Part shown: positions 54,276-62,580 of the stretch, piece by piece
Position numbering within the stretch: the first letter of the stretch is position 1
Layout of the letters: every line of letters starts with the position of its first letter
Assembly (NCBI RefSeq): GCF_900177625.1
Contig: NZ_FXAU01000001.1
Span: 498,475 to 562,474 of the forward strand
Direction: 5' to 3'
Origin: Sphingobacterium psychroaquaticum
Lineage (GTDB): Bacteria > Bacteroidota > Bacteroidia > Sphingobacteriales > Sphingobacteriaceae
DNA length: 64,000 nucleotides
The notes under the pieces: model-generated
What the model saw: the letters and a program-made list of their open reading frames with translations, nothing else
Database searches by the model: none
Told to the model about the DNA's origin: nothing
Made by a program: the position numbers and the translations under genes

Positions 54276-55407
54276 ATAGCTGCAGGTATGCAATCAATTC
54301 TTTAGCCGCGGCACGTCCCGCTCGGTTTGCCCCAATGGTGGAAGCGGAAGGACCATAACCCGTGAGATGTATGCGCGGATCTTTTACGACCTGAGTCGCT
54401 AAAGTTCCTGACATTTCAATGCCACCTTGATCATTTTGCAGATGCAGAGCGGCGAGGTGATCCAAGGAGTGACGGAAACCAGTATTCCAAAAAATAACAT
54501 CGGCATCTAAGGTTCGGCCATCGGCCCAACGGACGCCTGTTTCTGTAATCTCATCGAACATGGGGTTCCAATCTAACGTGCCCGTATCCAACATTTCTTG
54601 TATAGCTGGGGTGATTGGAAGCCCGGTTACGGAGACGACCGAAGTGACCGGTAAGCCTTCCCGCACTCGTTCTTCCACCAGTGCAACGGCATCGCGTCCC
54701 AGCTCTGGCGTGAATTTATAAGGTCTGAAATCTGGCGGTCTCCGGGCGACCCAAGTTGTTTGGGTTACAGCTGAAACTTCCCCCAATAATTGAACCGCTG
54801 AAATACCACCACCGACGATAATGACGTGTTTTCCAATAAATTCTTGTGCATTTTTATACTCCCCCGTGTGTAGTTGCCTACCTTGGAATTTTTCCCATCC
54901 CGGATAACGTGGACAATTAGGGGTCTTCCAGGTTCCGGTTGCATTGATGATGCCTCGCGCATTGAATTGCACGCCATTGGTGCGAATGATAAAGCGACCA
55001 TTGCGCTCTGTCACCTCATGTACACGGATAGGGCGAATGACAGGAAGTTCAAATTCCTTTTCGTATGCCTCATAGTACTGTGGAATAGCCGTATTTGCTT
55101 GTAACTCGTGGTCGCTGGTATTGACGACATCTGCAAAAGCTAATCCAGGGAGATCATTGATACCGTTCACGGTGCTCAATGTCAACGAATCCCATCGGTG
55201 CTGCCACGCACCTCCTGCACTGAATTCATCATCCAACACCACAAAGCCTTTCCCAGGTTCGATACCCTGACGCTTTAAATGGTACGCGGCAGAAAGTCCT
55301 GCTTGACCCGCGCCAATCACCACAATATCGACTTTATAAAATAAATCCGGAACCACTTTACTGACTGCGATGGAATCCGTGGTTTGTATATTGTTCTGCG
55401 TTTCCAT
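54274..55407 (-). CDS. FAD/NAD(P)-binding flavoprotein, CzcO/FMO-like
   Basis: 377 residues. FAD motif GAGQAG in VVIGAGQAGLSAAYHLKRQG at ~31, then GGAWQHRWDSL, which is typical of flavin monooxygenase-like proteins. A second Rossmann motif (HVIIVGGGISAVQLLGEVS) binds NAD(P)H, and a late FWNTGFR motif closes the FAD domain. It resembles CzcO-like and small FMO-related oxidoreductases whose substrates are mostly unknown. No operon partner; the gene stops inside the shared hairpin region. Confidence 0.85.
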   Translation of the reverse strand: METQNNIQTTDSIAVSKVVPDLFYKVDIVVIGAGQAGLSAAYHLKRQGIEPGKGFVVLDDEFSAGGAWQHRWDSLTLSTVNGINDLPGLAFADVVNTSDHELQANTAIPQYYEAYEKEFELPVIRPIRVHEVTERNGRFIIRTNGVQFNARGIINATGTWKTPNCPRYPGWEKFQGRQLHTGEYKNAQEFIGKHVIIVGGGISAVQLLGEVSAVTQTTWVARRPPDFRPYKFTPELGRDAVALVEERVREGLPVTSVVSVTGLPITPAIQEMLDTGTLDWNPMFDEITETGVRWADGRTLDADVIFWNTGFRHSLDHLAALHLQNDQGGIEMSGTLATQVVKDPRIHLTGYGPSASTIGANRAGRAAAKELIAYLQL

Positions 55408-55891
55408 TTCTTAACGTCTCTTTTAAATTTTGAATAGGTCAAAGCCGATTATTATAAAACACAACATCGACTTATACAAGTTACGAAAAGTAGCTATTAA
55501 TTCCACAAATCTCATCCCAACGCCGCTTGTTTTCTCGAACTAGAACTCCCTGTATTGACTTGAAAGGCGCATTATCGACTCCTAAATCACTGGAATGATA
55601 ATTAATTTTTATTTAACATAAAGCTGTATATAATATTATTATTACATATATAGTTTTGTTAAATAAAAAATATTTTAAATAAATCCATGTATTTTAAAAA
55701 TAATTTATAAATTAGTCTCGGTTTATCTAATGAACTAATTACCAACACGTCAAACTTATTTATGAAATCAATTATCCAACATGTGGGCATCAGTGCGTAT
55801 AAACCATGGTACATTCTCCAGGGCCCTTCCTCCTTTACATCGTATTTAAAAAACCTAAAAAACAATTTACATATCTCAGAAAACGAAAAAT
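55408..55891. other. Gene-free AT-rich region upstream of the sugar/phosphodiester operon
   Basis: 484 bases with no convincing gene. The stretch 55600-55740 is very AT-rich. From 55762 a 48-codon frame (ATG to TAA at 55908) runs through a less AT-rich segment and overlaps the MFS start; it has no recognisable product and is treated as possible leader sequence. The promoter for the following operon should lie here, but I could not place one with confidence. Confidence 0.6.
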
Positions 55892-57295
55892 ATGAACCAA
55901 TCAGTTAATTTAAATTACATCGCATTTTTATCGGTAGTGGCCGCAATTGGCGGTTTTCTATTTGGCTATGATACCGCGGTAATCTCCGGTACCATTATCC
56001 AAGTTTCGACCCAATTTAGTTTGGATACCGTTTCCCAAGGATGGTATGTTGGGTGTGCATTAGTAGGGTCCATCATTGGCGTACTTTGTGGAGGATATTT
56101 GGGCGATCGGCTTGGTCGCCGTAAAGCGCTTTTTATTGCAGCCATTTTGTTCGCTGTCTCCGCACTTTACTGCGCCTTTGCTCCAAATTTTCAACAATTA
56201 ATCTATGCGCGCGTAATCGGAGGAATAGGGATTGGTGTCGTATCTATTATTTCACCCATGTATATTTCGGAGCTTTCGGTACCTCAATATCGGGGCCGAT
56301 TAGTTTCTTTATATCAGCTGGCAGTAACGATTGGGTTTCTAGGGGCATATCTGGTAAATTATGTACTCCTAAATTTTTCCTTAGAAGGCGGAGCAAATCT
56401 ACAAGAGGGTTGGCTGCGTTGGATTTTTCATGAAGAGGTGTGGCGCGGTATGCTGGGTATTTCTGGAATCCCAGCCATATTCTTTTTTATCGTCTTATTC
56501 TTTATTCCCGAGAGCCCGAGGTGGCTGGTTCTACGAGGGGAGCTTTCGCAAGCTGAAACCGTGCTTACCCGTGTATATCGTTCGAAGTCTGTGGCTGAAC
56601 TAGAAGTAGCGAAAATTAAGGATGTGCGTAGTAGCGCTGGACAGCAACAGAATTGGAAGTTACTCAAAGAGCCAGGCGTTCGTAAGGCTGTATGGATAGG
56701 TGCAGCTATTGCTATTCTTGGTCAGTTTATGGGGGTTAATGCGGTATTGTACTATGGTCCTACAATTTTTGAAAGTAGCGGTCTGTCTGGAGGTGACTCG
56801 CTATTTTATCAAGTAATTGTTGGTTTGGTGAATGTACTGACTACGATATTGGCTGTTTTTGTCATTGATAAAGTGGGCCGAAAAAGGCTGGTTTATTTGG
56901 GCGTTTCGGCCATGATCTTTTTTCTCCTTCTCATCAGTATTTATTTCATATGGGGTAAAGAAATAGGTTTGCCAAGTGCCTTTATGTTGGTTTGTTTTCT
57001 AGCCTATGTCTTTAGCTGTGCGATTTCTATTTCTGCTGTAATCTGGGTGCTACTGTCTGAAATGTATCCTAATAATATCCGCGGTGTTGCCATGTCGGTC
57101 GCGGGGCTATCGCTATGGGTTGGAACCTATTTAGTCGGACAGCTGACGCCTTGGCTATTGGTGAATCTTACCCCAGGAGGAACATTTCTTCTTTTTGCGG
57201 TGATGTGCGTGCCTTACATGCTCATTGTGTGGAAGTTGGTTCCTGAAACGACAGGGAAATCACTCGAAGAAATAGAACGTCATTGGATACATTAA
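55892..57295 (+). CDS. Sugar-porter MFS transporter
   Basis: 467 residues, 12 membrane segments. Sugar-porter signatures: GGFLFGYDTAVISG in TM1, GDRLGRRKAL (motif A), RVIGGIGIGVVSIISPMYISEL, PESPRWLVLRG after TM6, and PETTGKSLEEIE at the C-terminus. Proton-linked monosaccharide importer of the XylE/GalP/GLUT type. It is followed by an epimerase after 35 bp and begins an apparent six-gene operon; the transported sugar is probably the substrate of that epimerase. Confidence 0.93.
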   Translation: MNQSVNLNYIAFLSVVAAIGGFLFGYDTAVISGTIIQVSTQFSLDTVSQGWYVGCALVGSIIGVLCGGYLGDRLGRRKALFIAAILFAVSALYCAFAPNFQQLIYARVIGGIGIGVVSIISPMYISELSVPQYRGRLVSLYQLAVTIGFLGAYLVNYVLLNFSLEGGANLQEGWLRWIFHEEVWRGMLGISGIPAIFFFIVLFFIPESPRWLVLRGELSQAETVLTRVYRSKSVAELEVAKIKDVRSSAGQQQNWKLLKEPGVRKAVWIGAAIAILGQFMGVNAVLYYGPTIFESSGLSGGDSLFYQVIVGLVNVLTTILAVFVIDKVGRKRLVYLGVSAMIFFLLLISIYFIWGKEIGLPSAFMLVCFLAYVFSCAISISAVIWVLLSEMYPNNIRGVAMSVAGLSLWVGTYLVGQLTPWLLVNLTPGGTFLLFAVMCVPYMLIVWKLVPETTGKSLEEIERHWIH

Positions 57296-57330
57296 TTAAT
57301 AGCAGCAAAAAAAATATAAACCTACAATAA

Positions 57331-58512
57331 ATGGATTTTAAAAAATTAAGTGAACAGTATAAAACAGAACTGTTAGAGAATGTTATGCCTTTTTGGTTGA
57401 AAAATTCACTTGATAAAGTATATGGTGGATATTTCACCTGTCTTGATCAGAAAGGTGAAGTGTTTGATACCGATAAGTTTATGTGGCTGCAGGCGCGTGA
57501 GGTTTATATGTTTGCCTCCTTGTACAATAAAGTGGAACAGAAACAGGAGTGGTTAGATGCTGCCGAACATGGAGCTACTTTTTTACTTGAGCATGGTCAT
57601 GATGGGGATTTTAATTGGTACTTCTCGCTGGATCGAAAAGGGAACCCACTGACGCAACCCTACAACATCTTTTCCTATACGTTTGCAACAATAGCGTTTG
57701 GACAACTCAGCTTAGCGACTGGAAACCCATATTATGCTGAGGTAGCGAAGAAGACATTTGATATTATTCGCGCTAAGGTTGATAACCCAAAAGGTCCTTG
57801 GAGTAAAATAGTTCCCGGAACAAGAGACCTCAAGAACTTTACCCTTCCGATGATCCTGTGTAATCTCGCACTGGAAATAGAACATCTTTTGCCTCCTGCG
57901 TTATTGGATACATTGATTGAAGAATGTTTACATGAGGTGCTTCATGTCTTCTACCGACCGGAGTTGGGCGGTATTGTGATCGAGAATGTGGATAAGGATG
58001 GTGCTTTATCTGATACGTTCGAGGGACGGCTCGTTAATCCGGGGCATAGCATAGAAGCTATGTGGTTTATAATGGATCTGGGAGTTCGTTTAGAGCGGAA
58101 AGAATTGATCGAAAAAGCGGTTGAAATTACCTTAAATATGGTGAAATATGGTTGGGATCATGAGCATGGTGGTATCTTTTATTTCTTGGACCGATTAGGG
58201 CGACCACCACAGCAATTGGAATGGGACCAGAAACTATGGTGGGTTCATGTGGAAACGCTAATCTCTCTCATAAAGGGATATCAATTAACAGGTTCGAAGG
58301 AATGTTTAGCTTGGTTTGAACGTGTCCACGATTACACCTGGACGCACTTTAAAGATACCCAATACCCCGAATGGTTTGGTTATTTAAATCGGCAGGGGGA
58401 AGTGCTCATCCCATTAAAAGGAGGGAAGTGGAAAGGTTGTTTTCATATTCCACGGGGACTTTATCAATGTTGGAAAGTGTTGGAGGAATTAGCGGAGAGA
58501 CCCTCTTCGTAA
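57331..58512 (+). CDS. AGE-family (N-acylglucosamine 2-epimerase-like) sugar epimerase/isomerase
   Basis: 393 residues, (alpha/alpha)6-barrel AGE fold, cytosolic. Recognisable motifs are KFMWLQAREVYMFASLYNK, EGRLVNPGHSIEAMWFIMDL (catalytic His region), KLWWVHVETLISLI and KGCFHIPRGLYQCWKVL. This pattern is close to renin-binding-protein-type N-acetylglucosamine 2-epimerases, which Bacteroides uses as NanE. Mannose/glucose or cellobiose 2-epimerases are related alternatives. There is no sialic-acid lyase or sialidase in the visible operon, so sialic acid is not strongly supported as substrate. Confidence 0.88.
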   Translation: MDFKKLSEQYKTELLENVMPFWLKNSLDKVYGGYFTCLDQKGEVFDTDKFMWLQAREVYMFASLYNKVEQKQEWLDAAEHGATFLLEHGHDGDFNWYFSLDRKGNPLTQPYNIFSYTFATIAFGQLSLATGNPYYAEVAKKTFDIIRAKVDNPKGPWSKIVPGTRDLKNFTLPMILCNLALEIEHLLPPALLDTLIEECLHEVLHVFYRPELGGIVIENVDKDGALSDTFEGRLVNPGHSIEAMWFIMDLGVRLERKELIEKAVEITLNMVKYGWDHEHGGIFYFLDRLGRPPQQLEWDQKLWWVHVETLISLIKGYQLTGSKECLAWFERVHDYTWTHFKDTQYPEWFGYLNRQGEVLIPLKGGKWKGCFHIPRGLYQCWKVLEELAERPSS

Positions 58513-58552
58513 AGTAAGAATAGTACATAAAAAGAACTAAATCTGTATACCT

Positions 58553-60103
58553 ATGAGACAATTAAAATATATATTTCTTGGTTGCGGCTTGTTGCTGTTG
58601 CAGTGCGCTACTGTTATGGTAAAGGCGCAAGATAAGACCAAGGCAAAATCCATGTTTTCTTTATCAAAAAAAGTTCTCTTGGATAAAATTAAAGGCGGTT
58701 GGGCAGGACAGACGATTGGTGTGACTTATGGATGGCCGAGTGAGTTTATTTATCAAGGAACTTTTATACAGGATTATGAGAAGATTCCATGGGAAGATGA
58801 TTATATCAATAGAGCGATGCGGGAATTTCCGGGCCTGTATGACGATGTCTATGTGGATTTGACTTTTCTAGAAGTATTTGATCGCTTAGGGTTAGAGGCT
58901 CCAATCGACTCTTTTGCCCAGGCATTTATAGGTAAAGAATATGAGCTCTGGCACGCCAATCAGGTGGCTCGTTATAATCTGAGAAATGGTGTTCCGCCTC
59001 TAGAGGCAGGGCATTGGTTACATAATCCGCATGCCGATGATATAGACTTTCAAATAGAAGCGGATTTTGCCGGATTGATAAGTCCGGCTCTTCCACAAGC
59101 CGCCTCAAGTATTTGTGAACGTACCGGTCGGATGATCGCCTCTGGCGACGGATATTATGGCGGGGTATATGTCGCTAATATGTATGCCCTTGCTTTTAGG
59201 CATCATGATGTTGCACGGATTGTGGGCGAAGCGTTAACTGCAATTCCGAAGCCAAGTAAATTTTACCAATGTATTACGGATGTTATCGCTTTCCACAAGC
59301 GCAATCCAAAAGATTGGAAAGCTACGTGGTGGGAGATTCAGAAAAAATGGTCTGAAGATATCGGTTGTCCAAACGGTGTCTTTCATCCATTGAGTATTGA
59401 CGCTAAATTAAATGCTGCTTATGTGGTGATGGCCTTGCTGTATGGACAAGGAGACTTTTTCAAAACAATGGATATTGCCACAAGGGCGGGGCAGGATTCT
59501 GATTGTAATCCCGCCACTGCATGTGGAATTATTGGGACAATGAAAGGCTACAGCCAGATACCTGAACCGTGGCTATCTTCGTTAAAGAAAGCAGAAGATA
59601 AACCGTTCAGTTTTACAGCGTACGCATTGCATGATATCTATGAAGTCAATATGAAGCTTGCTTTGGCCAATATTGAAAAAAATGGCGGAACACTACATCC
59701 CGAAATGGTAGATATTCCACTGCAACATCCCGTAGCAGTGGCTTATGAGGAGAATTTTGCCGGTCATTTTCCGACCGATAGAGTGAAGGTCGGTAAGCGA
59801 TATGATGATACTTTTACTTTTGAATTTGAGGGTAAAGGTGTCGTTATCAGCGGTCATCTTATTAAAACCGATTCACAGCTGCCCGATCAAACAGCGCAAG
59901 CGGGTTTATATATTGATGGTAAGCTGGTGGAGACCGCGACCTTATATACGCAAGCTAATGACCGTAGACCTGAGCTATTTTGGCGTTATCAGTTAACCGA
60001 TACAAAACATCAAGTGGAAGTTCGGCTTGTAACACCTAGGCCAGAAATCCAACTTTATTTCGGTGATTATTTAATCTATCGTGAAGGACCGCAAACGAAG
60101 TAA
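58553..60103 (+). CDS. Exported ADP-ribosylglycohydrolase-fold protein
   Basis: 516 residues with a signal peptide ending near VKAQD (~27). The ADP-ribosylglycohydrolase core starts with KIKGGWAGQTIGVTYG (~46-60). The first metal-site segment reads YDDVYVD (96-102) and the second DSDCNPATA (315-323), so the usual DxDT-A is changed to DxDCN-A. The C-terminal ~130 residues are a beta-rich extension (VAYEENFAGHFPTDRVKVG ... PRPEIQLYFGDYLIYREGPQ). Export and the altered metal site suggest it cleaves an extracellular glycoside, not cytosolic ADP-ribosyl-protein. Likely a hydrolase for the operon's substrate; not proven. Confidence 0.8.
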   Translation: MRQLKYIFLGCGLLLLQCATVMVKAQDKTKAKSMFSLSKKVLLDKIKGGWAGQTIGVTYGWPSEFIYQGTFIQDYEKIPWEDDYINRAMREFPGLYDDVYVDLTFLEVFDRLGLEAPIDSFAQAFIGKEYELWHANQVARYNLRNGVPPLEAGHWLHNPHADDIDFQIEADFAGLISPALPQAASSICERTGRMIASGDGYYGGVYVANMYALAFRHHDVARIVGEALTAIPKPSKFYQCITDVIAFHKRNPKDWKATWWEIQKKWSEDIGCPNGVFHPLSIDAKLNAAYVVMALLYGQGDFFKTMDIATRAGQDSDCNPATACGIIGTMKGYSQIPEPWLSSLKKAEDKPFSFTAYALHDIYEVNMKLALANIEKNGGTLHPEMVDIPLQHPVAVAYEENFAGHFPTDRVKVGKRYDDTFTFEFEGKGVVISGHLIKTDSQLPDQTAQAGLYIDGKLVETATLYTQANDRRPELFWRYQLTDTKHQVEVRLVTPRPEIQLYFGDYLIYREGPQTK

Positions 60104-60104
60104 G

Positions 60105-61544
60105 ATGAAGGGAAGGCTACGTGTATTTTTATTATTCGCGACGTTTATATGTTGGGCGCATATTATGCTTGCGAAATCTGTATCGGGCGTAGTAAAGACT
60201 GTAGACGGGCGAGCGGTAGCAGGGGTGAGCGTAAGCGACGGCTTTGCCGTCGTACAGACTGATTCTGAAGGCGCTTATCAGTTGATGACCGCACCTCAGG
60301 CAATCCATATTTTTATTACGATTCCAGCTGGTTATTCCATGGGTAAAGCGCGGGGGATCCCTCAGTTTTACCAAGCATTAAATACAGCAGATGATAAGGC
60401 GCAGACCTATGATTTTTATGTGCAAAAAACAACATCAGATGAAAAGCATGCTATGGTTGCTATCGGAGATCCGCAAGTATACAAAGATCGCGATGTAAGG
60501 GTATGTGATTCCTATATGGAGGATCTTATGCAGCATGTCAAAACCTCTTTGCCCGGATTGCCGGTGCATGGGATGGTGCTTGGCGATATCACCGGCGATA
60601 AGCCAGCCTTGCTGAATCCGGTCAAGGAACTTTTTGCCCGCACATCTCTTCCGTTTTTTTATGTGAAGGGAAACCACGATCTGGAACTGGGCACACGAAG
60701 CCATGAAACGGCATCCGTTTTGTTTCAGGCAAACTTTGGGCCGACTTACTATTCTTTTAATCGGGGAAAGATCCATTACATCGTGTTGGATGATGTGTTT
60801 TATCTCGGTAAAGGGGCTTCGTATGTTGGTTATTTGTCGGAGGAAGTGTTAGCATGGTTGCAACAAGATTTGAAATTTGTAAGCCCCGGTAGTACGGTTG
60901 TTGTGGCTTTGCATATTCCGACAAGCACCGTGTATTTCCGAAAGAACGATGCACAACAGGTGCTGCAGAACGCGGCAGTTCTATATGCCATACTCGCTAA
61001 TTATCGTGTTCACATTATTTCAGGACATACACATTTACATGATCATCATCATCCGGCGCCTAATATTTGGGAGCATACACAAGCCTCGGTTTCCGGAATT
61101 TTTTGGCAAGGACCCGAGTGTGCGGATGGTACACCGCCCGGGTATACCGTGTACCTCGCAGATGGAGATGAATTAAGTTGGTATTATAAGGCCATTGGTT
61201 CTCCAGCAGATATACAATTTAGGACTTATCCTGTAGGAACGAATCCTGAACGAATGGAGGAAATTACAGCTTTGGTGTGGAATTATGACCCCCATTGGAA
61301 GGTGGTATGGTATGAAGATGGTATCTACATGGGAGATATGGAAAATTATGTAGGTCGAGATCCGCAGACCACGGCAGATATTGTGAAAAATAAAAGCAGC
61401 TATGATTACAGCTGGATTTGGACAACCGAGACTAATCATCTGTTCGCTGCAAAACCTAAAAAAGTAAACAGTAAAATCCAAATCGAAGTGCAGGATCGTT
61501 TTGGGAAAAAATATACAACATATGTACAACACAAAAAAGATTAA
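60105..61544 (+). CDS. Exported calcineurin-like metallophosphoesterase
   Basis: 479 residues. Signal peptide 1-~23 (IMLAKS), an N-terminal carboxypeptidase-D-like beta domain (~24-105, SGVVKTVDGRAVAGVSVSDG), a metallophosphoesterase domain, and a C-terminal beta region. Metal motifs are IGDPQVY (Gln in the usual His place of DxH), VLGDITGD, YVKGNHDLEL, ALHIPTS and SGHTHLH. This matches the 'calcineurin-like phosphoesterase N-/C-terminal domain' proteins of Bacteroidota. I start at the ATG at 60105, one base after the upstream stop; an in-frame GTG at 60081 would put eight residues ahead of the signal peptide. It probably removes phosphate or splits a phosphodiester from the imported compound in the periplasm. 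Confidence 0.88.
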   Translation: MKGRLRVFLLFATFICWAHIMLAKSVSGVVKTVDGRAVAGVSVSDGFAVVQTDSEGAYQLMTAPQAIHIFITIPAGYSMGKARGIPQFYQALNTADDKAQTYDFYVQKTTSDEKHAMVAIGDPQVYKDRDVRVCDSYMEDLMQHVKTSLPGLPVHGMVLGDITGDKPALLNPVKELFARTSLPFFYVKGNHDLELGTRSHETASVLFQANFGPTYYSFNRGKIHYIVLDDVFYLGKGASYVGYLSEEVLAWLQQDLKFVSPGSTVVVALHIPTSTVYFRKNDAQQVLQNAAVLYAILANYRVHIISGHTHLHDHHHPAPNIWEHTQASVSGIFWQGPECADGTPPGYTVYLADGDELSWYYKAIGSPADIQFRTYPVGTNPERMEEITALVWNYDPHWKVVWYEDGIYMGDMENYVGRDPQTTADIVKNKSSYDYSWIWTTETNHLFAAKPKKVNSKIQIEVQDRFGKKYTTYVQHKKD

Positions 61545-62580
61545 AAGGTCGTTAACGGTCTTATTTATGCTTTTTCTAAGTTCCGTATTGCATGGCCAAG
61601 TGGTTACTCATCGTTACGTTACGTTAGACAATTATCGCATTCCGCTTGCGAAAAAAGGGGCGGTCATTGGACGGGTAATAGCTGTAAATGATGCTAAAGT
61701 AGCACGTGTGAAGCTTATACATGATACGTCAAAGCTTTTTAATGTTTCCGAGGATGGTGTCATCCGGCTGCGTAAAGGGCGTGCCTTGTATGCAGGGAAA
61801 GGGGGGCATGCGTTTGGTATTACCTTACAAATCTCGGGGAAATCGTATCCATTTGAATTGGTGAAGGATGAGTTTTTGACCAACAAAGTGATAGCGCACC
61901 GTGGAGCATGGCGAAAAGTTGGGGTAATGCAAAATTCTATCCGTTCGTTTCAGCACGCAGTAGAACTGGGATGTGAAGGATCTGAATTTGATGTCTGGCT
62001 TTCGGGAGATGGCGTTGTCGTACTATCACATGATCCACATATTGGTGGGCTGACTGTGGAGGAGTCGACAGCAAAAGATCTATACGCTTCTACGTTATCA
62101 AATGGCGATCCGGTTCCTTCTCTAGTTGAATTTATCACCATAGCGACGAAACAGAATAAAACCAAGATGGTCTTGGAGATAAAGCCTTCTCCGACTGGAA
62201 AAGCATTGGCATTAGCAGATTCTGTCATCTCTATTGTTCACCGCATGAAGGCGCAGGCTTACATAGAATATATCAGCTTCGATTATGCGGTTCTGAAGCG
62301 TATTCGCGAATTGGATAAATCTGCGAAGACCGCATACCTCTATGGGGATAAGACGGTTGAGGAACTGAAGAAAGATGGGATAACCGGTCTGGATTACGAT
62401 TTCTATAAATATAGAAAAGATACCGAATTGGTGGAGAAAGCGAAAAGGCTAGGCTTAACTACCAATGTATGGACCGTGAATGAAGAACAAGAGCTTTTGA
62501 AGTATTTGAGGAGTGACGTAGATATGATTACCACGGATGAACCCGAACTGCTGCTCCACCTAATCAATCAATTAAAATAA
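61522..62580 (+). CDS. Exported glycerophosphodiester phosphodiesterase-family protein
   Basis: 352 residues with signal peptide (LTVLFMLFLSSVLHGQ). A ~95-residue N-terminal beta domain comes before the GDPD barrel, which carries VIAHRGAW (catalytic His-Arg), EGSEFDVWLSGDGVVVLSHDP (metal Glu/Asp and second His) and late VWTVNEEQELLKYL. GDPD enzymes hydrolyse glycerophosphodiesters to glycerol 3-phosphate and an alcohol. The ATG at 61522 lies inside the end of the phosphoesterase gene (23-base overlap), so the two are translationally coupled. Substrate may be a sugar or teichoic-type phosphodiester instead of phospholipid headgroups; this is inference. Confidence 0.88.
   Translation: MYNTKKIKRSLTVLFMLFLSSVLHGQVVTHRYVTLDNYRIPLAKKGAVIGRVIAVNDAKVARVKLIHDTSKLFNVSEDGVIRLRKGRALYAGKGGHAFGITLQISGKSYPFELVKDEFLTNKVIAHRGAWRKVGVMQNSIRSFQHAVELGCEGSEFDVWLSGDGVVVLSHDPHIGGLTVEESTAKDLYASTLSNGDPVPSLVEFITIATKQNKTKMVLEIKPSPTGKALALADSVISIVHRMKAQAYIEYISFDYAVLKRIRELDKSAKTAYLYGDKTVEELKKDGITGLDYDFYKYRKDTELVEKAKRLGLTTNVWTVNEEQELLKYLRSDVDMITTDEPELLLHLINQLK

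Noticed and set aside
55659-55865. 68-codon minus-strand frame in the AT-rich gap
   Set aside because: Phe/Ile/Lys-rich product of very AT-rich DNA, no domain, no ribosome-binding site.
57331-58512. Sialic acid catabolic locus
   Set aside because: The epimerase is NanE-like, but no sialidase, N-acetylneuraminate lyase or sialic-acid-specific transporter is visible in the operon.
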